56,506 bases of DNA from an uncultured Bacteroidota bacterium (GCA_903861145.1 CAIOTH010000029.1:1-56506); one strand, 5' to 3'. Counted from the stretch's first letter, positions 37,981 through 47,198 are shown. The notes: a model not told the origin generated them from the letters alone. Made by a program: numbers and translations.

Positions 37981-38107
37981 AAGTATTGGGTTAAGACTTT
38001 AAACATGGCAAATTTTCAGTCAACAACAAAATATAAAATCAGGTCTGATGAATATCAATTCATCCTTCAATAGAAGTTGACTAAATTTACACAGTCCGCC
38101 ATTGGTT

Positions 38108-38115
38108 TATGTTTG
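38108..38115 (+). promoter_or_regulatory. -7 box of dioxygenase pair
   Basis: TATGTTTG matches TAnnTTTG. A TTTA at 38086-38089 is a partial -33 match (spacer 18). The predicted transcript starts near 38122, which supports the ATG at 38141 as the start of the first gene. Confidence 0.5.
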
Positions 38116-38140
38116 CGGTGCAATAGAATTATTCAATGCG

Positions 38141-39040
38141 ATGAATACAGTTAGCCCTATTTTTAAAGACCCCCAACTTCAGTCTCTTTTCGAAGGCGAA
38201 GGCTTTGTAAAAGTGCCCCTGCTCAATTCGCAACAGGTTGATGAATTACAGAAGCTTTTTGATGAAACCAGCAAAGAGCATGCAGTAGTTAAAGGCCTAC
38301 ATCATACAACTACTGATACCGAAAGTCCCGAATTGATTTACAAAGTAGACGCCCGCATAAAAGAGATTTTTTTACCAGAGCTGGACAAACTTCTAATTGA
38401 TTACAAAACCCTGGTCGGCAGCTTCCATATTAAAGAACCCGGCACCGGTTCTGCCACGGGCACACATCAGGATCCCACATTTGTTGACGAGTCCAAATAC
38501 TGCAGCGCCAACATCTGGGTTGCTATGCATGATGTAGATGCAGGCAACGGCAACTTATATTTCGTAAATGGCTCTAATCGTGCCATTACTTCATTAAGGG
38601 TTACGCCCGGCTACCCAAGTTACTATCAAAGCTTCAGCAATTACCTTACCGAAACTGCTACTCAAGTCCCTTTAAAAAGGGGCGAAGCCGTTATCTTCAG
38701 CAATGCCACTATACATGGTGCTACCGATAACCTAAGTGATAAAATAAGACTGGCCTGCACACTAATGGTGTGCAACAAACCCGCCGATTGGATTTTATAT
38801 TTTCAAGAAAAGAACGTGCCTAATGATAAAATAGAGAAGTACATTTTAGACCTCGAATCTTTTGTAACCATGCCCAAAGACGGGCGCCCGGTTAAAACCG
38901 CCTTTAGCGAATTCATATCATACCAATATCCTCAAATTACTAAAGCAGAGTTTTTGAAACGACTTGGTAAATCAGAAAAACCTAACGAAAATTACTTTAA
39001 AAAAATAATGAATATTTTTAGAGTGAAAGATTCTGTCTGA
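38141..39040 (+). CDS. Phytanoyl-CoA dioxygenase-family Fe(II)/2-oxoglutarate oxygenase
   Basis: A 299-residue predicted non-haem iron oxygenase. I chose the ATG at 38141; the frame is open to a TTG at 38102, but that part overlaps the -7 box. The iron site is HQD in ATGTHQDPTFVDESKY (His and Asp) and the distal His in NATIHGATDN, with the 2-oxoglutarate-binding Arg shortly after in DKIRLACTLMV. A cupin fold is expected. PhyH-family enzymes hydroxylate or halogenate small molecules; the substrate is unknown. A paralogue follows 38 bases later. The last 60 residues extend beyond the cupin core. Confidence 0.85.
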   Translation: MNTVSPIFKDPQLQSLFEGEGFVKVPLLNSQQVDELQKLFDETSKEHAVVKGLHHTTTDTESPELIYKVDARIKEIFLPELDKLLIDYKTLVGSFHIKEPGTGSATGTHQDPTFVDESKYCSANIWVAMHDVDAGNGNLYFVNGSNRAITSLRVTPGYPSYYQSFSNYLTETATQVPLKRGEAVIFSNATIHGATDNLSDKIRLACTLMVCNKPADWILYFQEKNVPNDKIEKYILDLESFVTMPKDGRPVKTAFSEFISYQYPQITKAEFLKRLGKSEKPNENYFKKIMNIFRVKDSV

Positions 39041-39078
39041 ATAATCGAATCATCACCAACTGTATTTCTCTCGGCACT

Positions 39079-39936
39079 ATGGAAACGATACCAACCCCAA
39101 CTCAATACTATCACAATTTAGATGTGCTTGATAAACTCGGGTTCTGCACCCTTACCGTTTTTAACCAGGGTGAAATTGAACAACTGGAGGCCCTTTACCA
39201 AAGCAATTTCGGTAGCCGCGACGTAAAGAACCTCTATGCCTCTCATAACTCAAATCCTATCGAGCAAAGCCTGCAGGTTAGCAATCAGATACAAAATATA
39301 GTAAGTAATAAACTGCTGCAGGTTTTTCCAGACTATAATTATTTCACCGGCCACTTTATGGTAAAAGCAGCCAATGCCAACCACGAATTTGCCTTGCACC
39401 AGGATTGGAATATTGTTGATGAATCTAAATATAAAAGCTACCAAATCTGGATTCCGTTGCAACCTACTTATCCCGCCAATGGTGGCATGTTTGTTGTTCC
39501 GGGCAGCAATAAGTTCTTCAACAATTATCGTTCAGGCAGTTTCGATATTCCCCGTATACCATTTAGCGAAAAATTTAAACCCATTGTTACAGATTTAATA
39601 GTACAGCCGGGCAATGTATTGGTTTATCAAAACGCCCTGTTCCATGGTTCATACGGCAACAACACAGGCGATAACAGAGTTGTGGTAATAGTAAACTTTG
39701 TAGAGAAGCGCGCCCCTACTTACTACTTTCATAAAAGTACAACTGCCGGGTTGGCCGAACTCTACAACATCACCGGCGAAACCCTAATCCGCAACCTGAC
39801 ACAACTTGAAAAAGGAAACCTGCCGGATACTCTTCTGCTAGCCGAAACATTACCGGTGGGCTCACTCAATAATGCCAGCATCAGTCCCGATGACATTGAA
39901 ATAAATTATAATAAATTTGTATCTAAAGTGCAGTAA
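39079..39936 (+). CDS. Second PhyH-family Fe(II)/2-oxoglutarate oxygenase
   Basis: A 285-residue paralogue of the preceding gene. It shares HQDWNIVDESKY (His, Asp) and a distal His in NALFHGSYGNNTGDNRVVVIV, with the Arg after it. The core lengths agree, but the rest is divergent, so the two probably act on different positions or substrates or form a pair. It ends 4 bases before the scpB stop on the other strand. No cofactor or carrier gene lies next to it, so I cannot name the pathway. Confidence 0.85.
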   Translation: METIPTPTQYYHNLDVLDKLGFCTLTVFNQGEIEQLEALYQSNFGSRDVKNLYASHNSNPIEQSLQVSNQIQNIVSNKLLQVFPDYNYFTGHFMVKAANANHEFALHQDWNIVDESKYKSYQIWIPLQPTYPANGGMFVVPGSNKFFNNYRSGSFDIPRIPFSEKFKPIVTDLIVQPGNVLVYQNALFHGSYGNNTGDNRVVVIVNFVEKRAPTYYFHKSTTAGLAELYNITGETLIRNLTQLEKGNLPDTLLLAETLPVGSLNNASISPDDIEINYNKFVSKVQ

Positions 39937-39940
39937 CAAC

Positions 39941-40555
39941 CTACTGCTGGGGTTCGGCAGTATCCGCTGGCCGGTCCGAAATAATTTCCGGCACTTCGCC
40001 AACAACGTTCTCATCGTATATAGGAATTACGTCTTTAAGTTTTGGCAGCTCCTGGGTTGAGTTAATACCAAAGTAATCCAAAAATATCTGTGTTACTTTA
40101 TACAAAACAGGTTTGCCCGGCATGTTCTCCATACGTCCTGCCACTTCAATCAACTCCTTTTCTAAAAGTTTTTCAACCGAGTAATCGCAGTTCACTCCCC
40201 TTATCTTTTCACATTCACTCTTGGTTATTGGCCCGCGATAAGCAATAATGGAAAGAGTCTCAAGCGCAGCAGTCGAAAGGCGCTTCTTCTCCTTCTGTCC
40301 TATAAAGGCAGCCACGGTAGTATGATAGGCGGCTTTGGTAAAAAACTGGTAACCGCCTCCAATTACACGTAATTCGAACGCAAAAATATCGCTATTAAAT
40401 TTCTGTTCAAGGTCCTTTAGTATTTGCTCTACCACTTGTTCATCCAATGGGCTTGCCGGAAAAGCCTTGTTCATAGCCTGTACCAAATCAGCGGGTGTAA
40501 CAGCCATTTCTGAACTGAACACTAGTGCTTCAATATGTTGGTGAAGGTTTTCCAT
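39941..40555 (-). CDS. scpB: Segregation and condensation protein B
   Basis: A 204-residue subunit of the SMC-ScpAB condensin. Two winged-helix domains are visible: the first at residues 1-80 (HIEALVFSSEMAVTPADLVQAM), the second with LSTAALETLSIIAYRGPITKSECEKIRG and a conserved GRMENMPGKPVLYKVT wing. The frame begins at 40600, but the ATG at 40555 (MENLHQHIEALVF) matches the usual N-terminus. The acidic tail after residue 180 is variable. scpA and smc are not in the window. It lies 90 bases after the atpG stop and may be in the same transcript. Confidence 0.92.
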   Translation of the reverse strand: MENLHQHIEALVFSSEMAVTPADLVQAMNKAFPASPLDEQVVEQILKDLEQKFNSDIFAFELRVIGGGYQFFTKAAYHTTVAAFIGQKEKKRLSTAALETLSIIAYRGPITKSECEKIRGVNCDYSVEKLLEKELIEVAGRMENMPGKPVLYKVTQIFLDYFGINSTQELPKLKDVIPIYDENVVGEVPEIISDRPADTAEPQQ

Positions 40556-40645
40556 CTTTGATGATAATGTATGGGCCGTCTTGCTACCCCAGAGTTCCAT
40601 ACTTAGGTCTTGATTCTAATATCCTTGTTACTTTCGCTAATTTAC

Positions 40646-41533
40646 TTATTTCTCTTCCAAAGCTGCTGCACCACCCACAATTTCAAGAATTTCCTTGGTA
40701 ATGGCTGCCTGGCGTTCGCGGTTGTATTGTATTTTAAGCTGGCGTATAAGCTCCTGTGCGTTATTCGTGGCGCTATCCATGGCCACCATACGCGCCCCAT
40801 GCTCCGATGCATTGGTATCTAACAACGCTTTAAATAACTGGGTATTCAATATTTTTGGCACTAACTCCTCAAGTAATTGTTCCTTTTCTGGCTCAAATAT
40901 ATAATCGGCTTTAGCCTTACTTTTCTTCTTACCGGTGCTTGCTTCAACAGGTAAATACCTTTCAACCATAAATCGTTGGGTAGCAGCGTTTACAAATTTG
41001 GCATATATCACCTCAATTACATCATATTTCTCCTCGGCAAAACTGCTCATCAAAAATTCCGAAACCTTCTGCGACTTCTCAAACGAAATATTCTGCATCA
41101 AGCTAACGTTCTCGGCATTAAGGTTCAGGTCTTTTTCCTTTTTAAAGAAATCATATCCTTTTTTACCCACAAACAACATGCTTACCCCGCCTTTAGCTCT
41201 TTGCTCGGCATAGGTTTCATTAACCAATCTTCTGGCAGTTTTTATCAAGTTCGAGTTAAAGCCACCAGCAAGTCCTTTGTCGCTGGTAATCAATACAATA
41301 AGCACATTTTTTATCGGCCTCTTTTTATTGAAGCTTAATGAAGTTCCTCCTTCAAGGTTCTCCATAATATTGCTCAGTATTTCATTCAGCTTTTCCGAAT
41401 AAGGACGCATTTGCAAAATTCTGTCCTGCGCGCGCTTTAGCTTTGAAGCTGCTACCAGTTTCATCGCCTTGGTTATCTGTTGCGTAGTATTAACCGACGC
41501 GATTCTTATTCTTACTTCTTTTAGGTTGGCCAT
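40646..41533 (-). CDS. atpG: F1Fo ATP synthase subunit gamma
   Basis: A 295-residue central-stalk subunit. The N-terminal helix LKEVRIRIASVNTTQQITKAMKLVAASK and the C-terminal helix with MVAMDSATNNAQELIRQLK and NRERQAAITKEILEIVGGA form the rotating coiled coil. Both are intact and the length is normal. It is separated from the atpB-E-F-H-A operon by about 8.7 kb and lies on the opposite strand, with its own near-consensus promoter at 41551-41581. No pseudogene or duplicate is seen. Confidence 0.97.
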   Translation of the reverse strand: MANLKEVRIRIASVNTTQQITKAMKLVAASKLKRAQDRILQMRPYSEKLNEILSNIMENLEGGTSLSFNKKRPIKNVLIVLITSDKGLAGGFNSNLIKTARRLVNETYAEQRAKGGVSMLFVGKKGYDFFKKEKDLNLNAENVSLMQNISFEKSQKVSEFLMSSFAEEKYDVIEVIYAKFVNAATQRFMVERYLPVEASTGKKKSKAKADYIFEPEKEQLLEELVPKILNTQLFKALLDTNASEHGARMVAMDSATNNAQELIRQLKIQYNRERQAAITKEILEIVGGAAALEEK

Positions 41534-41550
41534 TTCTTAAAATTGCGGGG

Positions 41551-41581
41551 CAAAAATAGAAGATTATGCAACACCAGCAAA
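41551..41581 (-). promoter_or_regulatory. Consensus promoter of atpG
   Basis: On the minus strand TTTG (41578-41581), a 19-base spacer and TATTTTTG (41551-41558) match the Bacteroidota consensus fully. The leader before the ATG at 41533 is about 10-12 bases. Confidence 0.8.
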
Positions 41582-41728
41582 CCTAAAAACAAGAAGTTTA
41601 CTGGGTCTTTTTCATTTGAACCTATGGAATGAACGACAGTCTCCTTAATTGGCTTTAAATAACCCTCCTGTGCAGCCAATAAATGTCTCTACGCAGGTTT
41701 GCCATCTATGCCATGTAGCCAACTTATT

Positions 41729-41736
41729 TATCTTTG
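41729..41736 (+). promoter_or_regulatory. -7 box of TMTC-like gene, abutting the start codon
   Basis: TATCTTTG matches TAnnTTTG and ends 6 bases before the ATG at 41743. The TTG at 41734 lies within this box, so it is unlikely to be a start codon. No TTTG is found at a 19-21 base spacing (the nearest is 27 bases away). Confidence 0.55.
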
Positions 41737-41742
41737 AAACGT

Positions 41743-44577
41743 ATGGCCAGGGCAATCCCGCAAAAAAAAGTATCTCAATTATCGCAAACACCTGCCGTTA
41801 AGTTTTGGCATAGTAAGCACTTTACCTCCTGGTTCATTTTTTTTGCTGCCTTCATCTTATTTGCAAACTCGATTAGCGGCGGGTATAACCTGGACGATGA
41901 CCTGGTAACTATTAACCACCGGCTAACGTCAAAAGGCATTTCAGCCATCCCCGAAATCTTCACCTCCCATTATTTTCAGGATGACCAGGGCTACGCTTAT
42001 GAATATCGCCCGCTGGTACTCACCAGCTTTGCTATCGAGCACCAGTTTTTTGGCGATAATGCGCACGTAAGCCATTTTTTTAACGTGCTTTTTTATGCGC
42101 TCACTTGCCTGGTGTTACTAAAGGTTTTGTTGAAATTATTCAAAAATTATTCACCGCTTTTAGCAGTTGCCATAACCCTTCTTTTTGTAGTTCACCCGGC
42201 TCATACCGAGGTGGTGTGTAGCATCAAAAACCGCGATGAGATTCTCAGTTTACTATTTGCGCTGCTAACTCTGCAGGCCGGCGTTAAGGCTACCGATTCA
42301 CCCAAATGGTGGATCTTCCTGGTGCCTGTACTTTTTGCTCTTGCTCTTATGGGTAAAGGCACGGTTATATCATTTATAATAATTATCCCGTTGGCCCTGA
42401 TTTTTTTTACCCCAGCAGGCTGGCGCACGGTTTTGTTAATAACCGCATTGTTAACCATTCCCTCTTTTTTTCTGTTAAGCCTAAGCAGCGTCTTCATCAA
42501 GATCCTTTTGCTTATTAATGCTATGGCCCTTGCAATGGTGGTTTACGCTGCGGCTAATTTCCACCTCTTTAAAAATGCGGCATTGATACGTGCCTATAAT
42601 TTAAAGGAAGCGCTGTTTTCAAATTTATCCAACGATAAAACTCCATCCTCAACTGAAGAGCCATTTAAACTTTCAAATTTATCAAGTCGACTTGTAATGC
42701 CTGATAAGCACCTATTCGCGGCGGCTCCGGTTACCATAACTGTAGGGCTTACTATCGCATATCTTCTTTGCATTGCGCAGTTTCATTCTGCGGTTGCAAT
42801 AATCCCGTTGCTTATACTACTTGTGTTGGCTTGGCGGGGGGAGGAGCGCTATTCCTGGTGGGCAACTATTATGATCGGCCTGTGCGCCACATTAAACATA
42901 GGCGTTCATCATCTTACTAATTATGAAAGAATAATAAGCGATCCCTACAGTGACCTGGTGGCCACCTATCTTGTTCTTAAAATGCTTTTTGGTAAAAAGA
43001 ACATGTTTGTTCCCATGTTTTCTATTCTTATTCCTTTTGTAATTATTCACTTTTTAACCTTTGGCCGGTTTCATATTTATTACCTGTTTTTTTTATTTTT
43101 TGTAAACGAAAAGTATGTTTTATACCTGGTGCTGTTGGGTCATCTGGCAACCATGCTTTCGTTAGAGCGGTTTTCGCACCATCGTAGTTACTCTTTCGAT
43201 TATATACGCATTGCCATACAAGTTGTGGCTTTGGTTTGGATTAAGTTCAATCGTGGCGTTAAGTTTCTGCCGGTAGTGTTTTTAGTTGTTGCGTTGGGGT
43301 TATTTCATTTTGTAGAGTTCGGTGCCGATCGCCAATTTAATCCGCGGCAAACATTATCAACGTTAGAACAAGCAAGCGAAAAAATAAATCCTCAAATTAT
43401 CTCATCTCCTCAAGACCGGCCACTGATGTTTGTTGAACAGTGTATCGATTCCAGCACTTCAGCTTCAGTTAAATTAGGTACTTCATTCAGTATTCTGCTG
43501 CGCTATTTGGGTAAAGTTGTTATTCCATATCCTTTGTCTTTTTACTATGGCTACAAATACATTTATCCGGAAAAAATTACCGCAACTATCCCCTTAATTA
43601 GTGTTTTACTGCATTTGCTGCTCTTCTTAGTCGCCGTATTTTTGATTAAAAGAAATAAGATTATAAGTTTTGGCTTGTTGATTTACCTTGTTTCAATTGC
43701 CATATTCGCTAACTACCTCGAGCCCGTTGCCGGCATGTTTGCCGATAGGTTTTTATTAGTTCCCTCGTTGGGTTGGGCAATTGTGTTAATAGCTATCCTT
43801 CAAAAGGCGTTTAATGTTAACCTTGGCTTTCGAGACGAAAATTTGCTGCAACTACCTGCATCATTTCGATATTTATTTGTGGCAATCCTTGTAATTTATG
43901 GTGGATTCACCTTTTCACGAAATATGGATTGGCATGACGACCTTACTCTCATGAAACACGACATAAATGTTGTTCCGCAATCTGTTCAGGCGCAAAACCT
44001 GCTAGGCATCCATTTGCTTACAAACTCGTTTGCAATTACCGACCCCATTCCGCAAGCACAACAGCGTCGCGAAGCCATTGAGCATATTAAATCCGCTAAT
44101 GCCCTTTACCCGGGGTTTTTCAATTATAATTACGATTTAGGCCGGGCCTATACCCTGTTAAATATGACCGATAGCGCGTTGGTTTATTTTAACGAAGCTT
44201 ACCGTATAGATACCGCTTATCACGATGTACCTTTGAGCATAGCCAACATCTATCTGAGTAAAGGAAACTATAATGCTGCAATTCCTTATCTTATTAAAGT
44301 AATACAAAAAAATCCTACTGATTATACGTTGTATGCCCAATTAAGCTATGCTTATTTCAATCTTAAGCAGTTTGATTTGTCCATTCAAACAAACAAGCAA
44401 GCTGTCCGGCGTTTTCCTAACCAGGTTCAATCCTACATTAATATTGCCACTGCCTACGTTAATACCAATAATAACGATAGCGCAAAGGCCTGGTTAAACC
44501 GCGCTTTGATTGTAAGCCCCGGTAACCCCGATGTTTTCAATCAATTGAAAACATCTAAAATAGGCAATGCCCATTAA
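41743..44577 (+). CDS. TMTC-like GT-C membrane glycosyltransferase homologue with TPR domain
   Basis: A 944-residue membrane protein. Residues 30-700 hold about a dozen membrane helices; residues about 740-940 are TPR repeats facing the other side. The first loop after helix 1 has GGYNLDDDLVTIN (Asp 51-53), the usual site of the GT-C metal/sugar motif. HPAHTEVVCSIKNRDE (from residue 151) and NMDWHDDLTLMKHDINVVP (near 727) closely resemble conserved blocks of TMTC proteins, the dolichol-phosphate-mannose O-mannosyltransferases. I infer a lipid-linked sugar donor and a periplasmic protein acceptor. The catalytic role is unproven; a non-enzymatic TPR membrane protein is the alternative. Confidence 0.7.
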   Translation: MARAIPQKKVSQLSQTPAVKFWHSKHFTSWFIFFAAFILFANSISGGYNLDDDLVTINHRLTSKGISAIPEIFTSHYFQDDQGYAYEYRPLVLTSFAIEHQFFGDNAHVSHFFNVLFYALTCLVLLKVLLKLFKNYSPLLAVAITLLFVVHPAHTEVVCSIKNRDEILSLLFALLTLQAGVKATDSPKWWIFLVPVLFALALMGKGTVISFIIIIPLALIFFTPAGWRTVLLITALLTIPSFFLLSLSSVFIKILLLINAMALAMVVYAAANFHLFKNAALIRAYNLKEALFSNLSNDKTPSSTEEPFKLSNLSSRLVMPDKHLFAAAPVTITVGLTIAYLLCIAQFHSAVAIIPLLILLVLAWRGEERYSWWATIMIGLCATLNIGVHHLTNYERIISDPYSDLVATYLVLKMLFGKKNMFVPMFSILIPFVIIHFLTFGRFHIYYLFFLFFVNEKYVLYLVLLGHLATMLSLERFSHHRSYSFDYIRIAIQVVALVWIKFNRGVKFLPVVFLVVALGLFHFVEFGADRQFNPRQTLSTLEQASEKINPQIISSPQDRPLMFVEQCIDSSTSASVKLGTSFSILLRYLGKVVIPYPLSFYYGYKYIYPEKITATIPLISVLLHLLLFLVAVFLIKRNKIISFGLLIYLVSIAIFANYLEPVAGMFADRFLLVPSLGWAIVLIAILQKAFNVNLGFRDENLLQLPASFRYLFVAILVIYGGFTFSRNMDWHDDLTLMKHDINVVPQSVQAQNLLGIHLLTNSFAITDPIPQAQQRREAIEHIKSANALYPGFFNYNYDLGRAYTLLNMTDSALVYFNEAYRIDTAYHDVPLSIANIYLSKGNYNAAIPYLIKVIQKNPTDYTLYAQLSYAYFNLKQFDLSIQTNKQAVRRFPNQVQSYINIATAYVNTNNNDSAKAWLNRALIVSPGNPDVFNQLKTSKIGNAH

Positions 44578-44871
44578 CCAGAGTGATAGCACTTATTTGT
44601 CTTGTCACAAAGGTTGACGTAGAAACGGCTGTTTCAAAGTCACCATCTTATTGGCATAGGAATACGGTGGTTATATGCAACAATTATGGGGTTAACTTTG
44701 TCTTATAATCAAAAGGACCGTTTAGCGCTAACTCTAATCCGGTAGTTCTTTTATCCCGCGTAACTCCCCACTGCGAATAAAGAACTCGCCCCCCAAGCTG
44801 GCTAGTGATTTTGGTTTAATCGGCCTTTGTGTTTTAAGTAGTAGTATTATTTAGAGTTCGGTTTTTCACCC
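44578..44871 (+). other. Non-coding spacer upstream of sulfotransferase-like gene
   Basis: No convincing gene. TAACTTTG at 44693-44700 matches the -7 pattern, but no -33 element fits and it lies 171 bases from the next start. No terminator is visible after the TMTC-like gene. Confidence 0.3.
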
Positions 44872-46821
44872 ATGAAACCATACCTATTTGTCCTCATTTT
44901 TTGGGGCTGTACGTGCTTTTTGGCCGCAGCCAGATCTACCGGCTATGCTTATTCAAGCCGGTTTGATGCTAACATGGTTCAACCTGAAGTTTACGATACC
45001 TCCGTTTCATACTCCCAGGTTATTTCTCATCCAAATTCGGCCAGCCCGTTAACCGGCATATTACCCGAACCCGGTGCAAAACTTAATTATACCCAAATAA
45101 TGTTTGATCACCCTCAGATAATCGGCGCCGATCAATATCTGGTAGAAGTAGCTTGGGACGATGGTAGTAATTTATTTAAGCGTGTGCTGGCTAAGCAAAA
45201 GGACTCATCTACCGCCACAATGCTCAGCAATTTCGAATTCGGAAAAAAATATATGTGGCGATATGCCGGCTTACAAAGCGGTAAAGAACTTGGCTGGAAC
45301 GGCCCTTACAGTTTTGAAATTCTCAGTAGTCTATTTGTAGATAAAAATTTATTTAGAGTAAGGGTTTTGCAAAACGATAGCTTGTCAAATAGCGGCGGGC
45401 TTATAGTCTTGGATAAGTCTGGTACTATTATCGACCGCAAAGGCAATGCGGTATGGTTTTTACCACCCGACAACGGATACGGCGAAAAGCAAACAATCGT
45501 TACCCCTCCGGTCAATCCGGCCATGGGCGCTAAGGATTTGCTTGATTTGACGTTTACACCATTTGGCAGCTTAACTTTTATACGCGGTTTTGGCATCGGT
45601 ACAAGTGCCGAGGAAAGAGATTTAAGAGGCAATATTCTTTGGCGTGCGCCCTCAAGAAATGATCGAAGCTTTGATTCTTTAAATACCCATTCCTCTTGTG
45701 AATATCATCACTGTTTTAAAAGATTATCCAGTGGTAATTACATGGTATTGGACAGGGATGTCGTCTTACTTGACATTACACAAGATAGTTCCTCTGCTGA
45801 AATTACAGCAACCAATTTTGCTAAGGTTAAGATCGGGTATGAAATAATAAAAGAGTTTGATCGAGATGGTAATTTGCTTTGGAGTTGGAGTTCAAAAAAA
45901 TATTTTAATTTGACTGAATTGAGGAGTTTAGTAATAAGGAAAGCGGCTCAATCTTTGCGCAACCCAACAAATGGAGGACATATGAATTCATTTGACATAG
46001 ATGAGTTAAACGGATTTGTTTATGCTGGTTTTAGGAATGCAAATAGAGTAATTAAGATAGACAAAAAATCGGGTTGCGTTGTCGGAAGTTGGGGTAATGA
46101 TATCAGCTCACTGGGAGGCAATAACAACGATGATCTTTTTTCAAAGCAGCATGGAACAACACTACTGAGAGATGGTTCAATCGCCATTTTTAATAATAAT
46201 CCGGAACAGATAATTACTTCAAACAAAAAGCCTGCTTCAAGCGTGCTGATTTTTAACCAGTTCGCTGACGACCCGACAAGTCGGAAAATCTGGAAGTTTG
46301 ATTGCTCGCTCGACACGGGCAATAACATGAGCTTGACTGGTGGAAATGTAGATGAGCTTAAAAGCAACAACTTATTAGTTGGCATGGGTGATGTTAACAG
46401 GGTTTTTGAAATAACCCGGGGCAAACGAATTGTGTGGAGTGCCCTGATTGAAAGTTATGACCAAAAAGATTCTACCTGGCGTAAATTTTCTACCTACCGG
46501 GCTCATTATACCTCTTCATTATATCCTTGCTATTTCACTATTCAAACAAATTGCGATACGTTGAGCAAAACGGAACCTTCATTCCAAGTAAAGATTTTTA
46601 ATGATGGAACCGAAAATGATTCATATCAGGTAGATATCAAATCTTTATCTGGAATGTACCAGGAGCAATTTTCAACCGTCGTTTTACCTTGTAAGAAATC
46701 AATAAGTTTTAATATAGAACCGGGCAATTTATCTATAGTAAACGATAAAATAGTGATCTTGGTAAAATCAAAAACCAATCCCGATTTTATAAGAACGGTT
46801 TATATTCCATATACTAGGTAA
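44872..46821 (+). CDS. Arylsulfotransferase (ASST)-like secreted protein
   Basis: A 649-residue exported protein; residues 1-20 are a signal peptide. Residues 60-150 look like an Ig-like domain (PEPGAKLNYTQIMF, YLVEVAWDDGS, GKKYMWRYAG). From about 170 a beta-propeller follows with ASST-type blocks: HSSCEYHHCFKRLSSGNYMV (His 273, 279, 280), GHMNSFDIDELNGFVYAG, KQHGTTLLRDGSIAIFNNN and YRAHYTSSLYP (His 545). ASST enzymes move sulfate between phenols through a His intermediate; which of these His would be the nucleophile I cannot say. The C-terminal 90 residues are a further beta domain. No DsbA/DsbB-like partner is adjacent. Confidence 0.72.
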   Translation: MKPYLFVLIFWGCTCFLAAARSTGYAYSSRFDANMVQPEVYDTSVSYSQVISHPNSASPLTGILPEPGAKLNYTQIMFDHPQIIGADQYLVEVAWDDGSNLFKRVLAKQKDSSTATMLSNFEFGKKYMWRYAGLQSGKELGWNGPYSFEILSSLFVDKNLFRVRVLQNDSLSNSGGLIVLDKSGTIIDRKGNAVWFLPPDNGYGEKQTIVTPPVNPAMGAKDLLDLTFTPFGSLTFIRGFGIGTSAEERDLRGNILWRAPSRNDRSFDSLNTHSSCEYHHCFKRLSSGNYMVLDRDVVLLDITQDSSSAEITATNFAKVKIGYEIIKEFDRDGNLLWSWSSKKYFNLTELRSLVIRKAAQSLRNPTNGGHMNSFDIDELNGFVYAGFRNANRVIKIDKKSGCVVGSWGNDISSLGGNNNDDLFSKQHGTTLLRDGSIAIFNNNPEQIITSNKKPASSVLIFNQFADDPTSRKIWKFDCSLDTGNNMSLTGGNVDELKSNNLLVGMGDVNRVFEITRGKRIVWSALIESYDQKDSTWRKFSTYRAHYTSSLYPCYFTIQTNCDTLSKTEPSFQVKIFNDGTENDSYQVDIKSLSGMYQEQFSTVVLPCKKSISFNIEPGNLSIVNDKIVILVKSKTNPDFIRTVYIPYTR

Positions 46822-47198
46822 ACTCGGGTCTTCCCTTGCTGGGCGCCAGTTTTACCCACCTTTTGCCCTATATAAAATGAATTTTCAGACTCACTACGCA
46901 AATAGGTTGCGTAGTGAGCGGTTAAATTTGAGTTTAAAACATGTAATGCAATTAGTACACATACCCATAAATTAAACACCCCCTGTCAATATTTTTTGCG
47001 GATAAGCAGTTGTGCAAACCGTAAATTTATATTGTAAAAGTCGGCAACGAAGAAATTGAGCTACTAATAGTGAGAACCTAAAATTATTCTGCTACAATAC
47101 AAAATCAATCTCCATGGATTACTACTCTGCTTTTCGTCCACACATTTTCAATAATTTAATTACCACTATTAAATTCAACTAAATCCCTCCCTAAAAAA
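46822..47198. other. AT-rich gene-free stretch with a perfect 12-bp hairpin
   Basis: No coding region is visible. CTCACTACGCAA (46890-46901) and TTGCGTAGTGAG (46907-46918) form a perfect 12-bp stem with a 5-base loop. There is no T-run after it. The rest, up to the ATG at 47199, shows no strong promoter. Confidence 0.6.

Noticed and set aside
41734-41742. TTG at 41734 as start of the TMTC-like gene
   Set aside because: It forms part of the TATCTTTG -7 box, so it should lie upstream of the transcript; the ATG at 41743 fits better.
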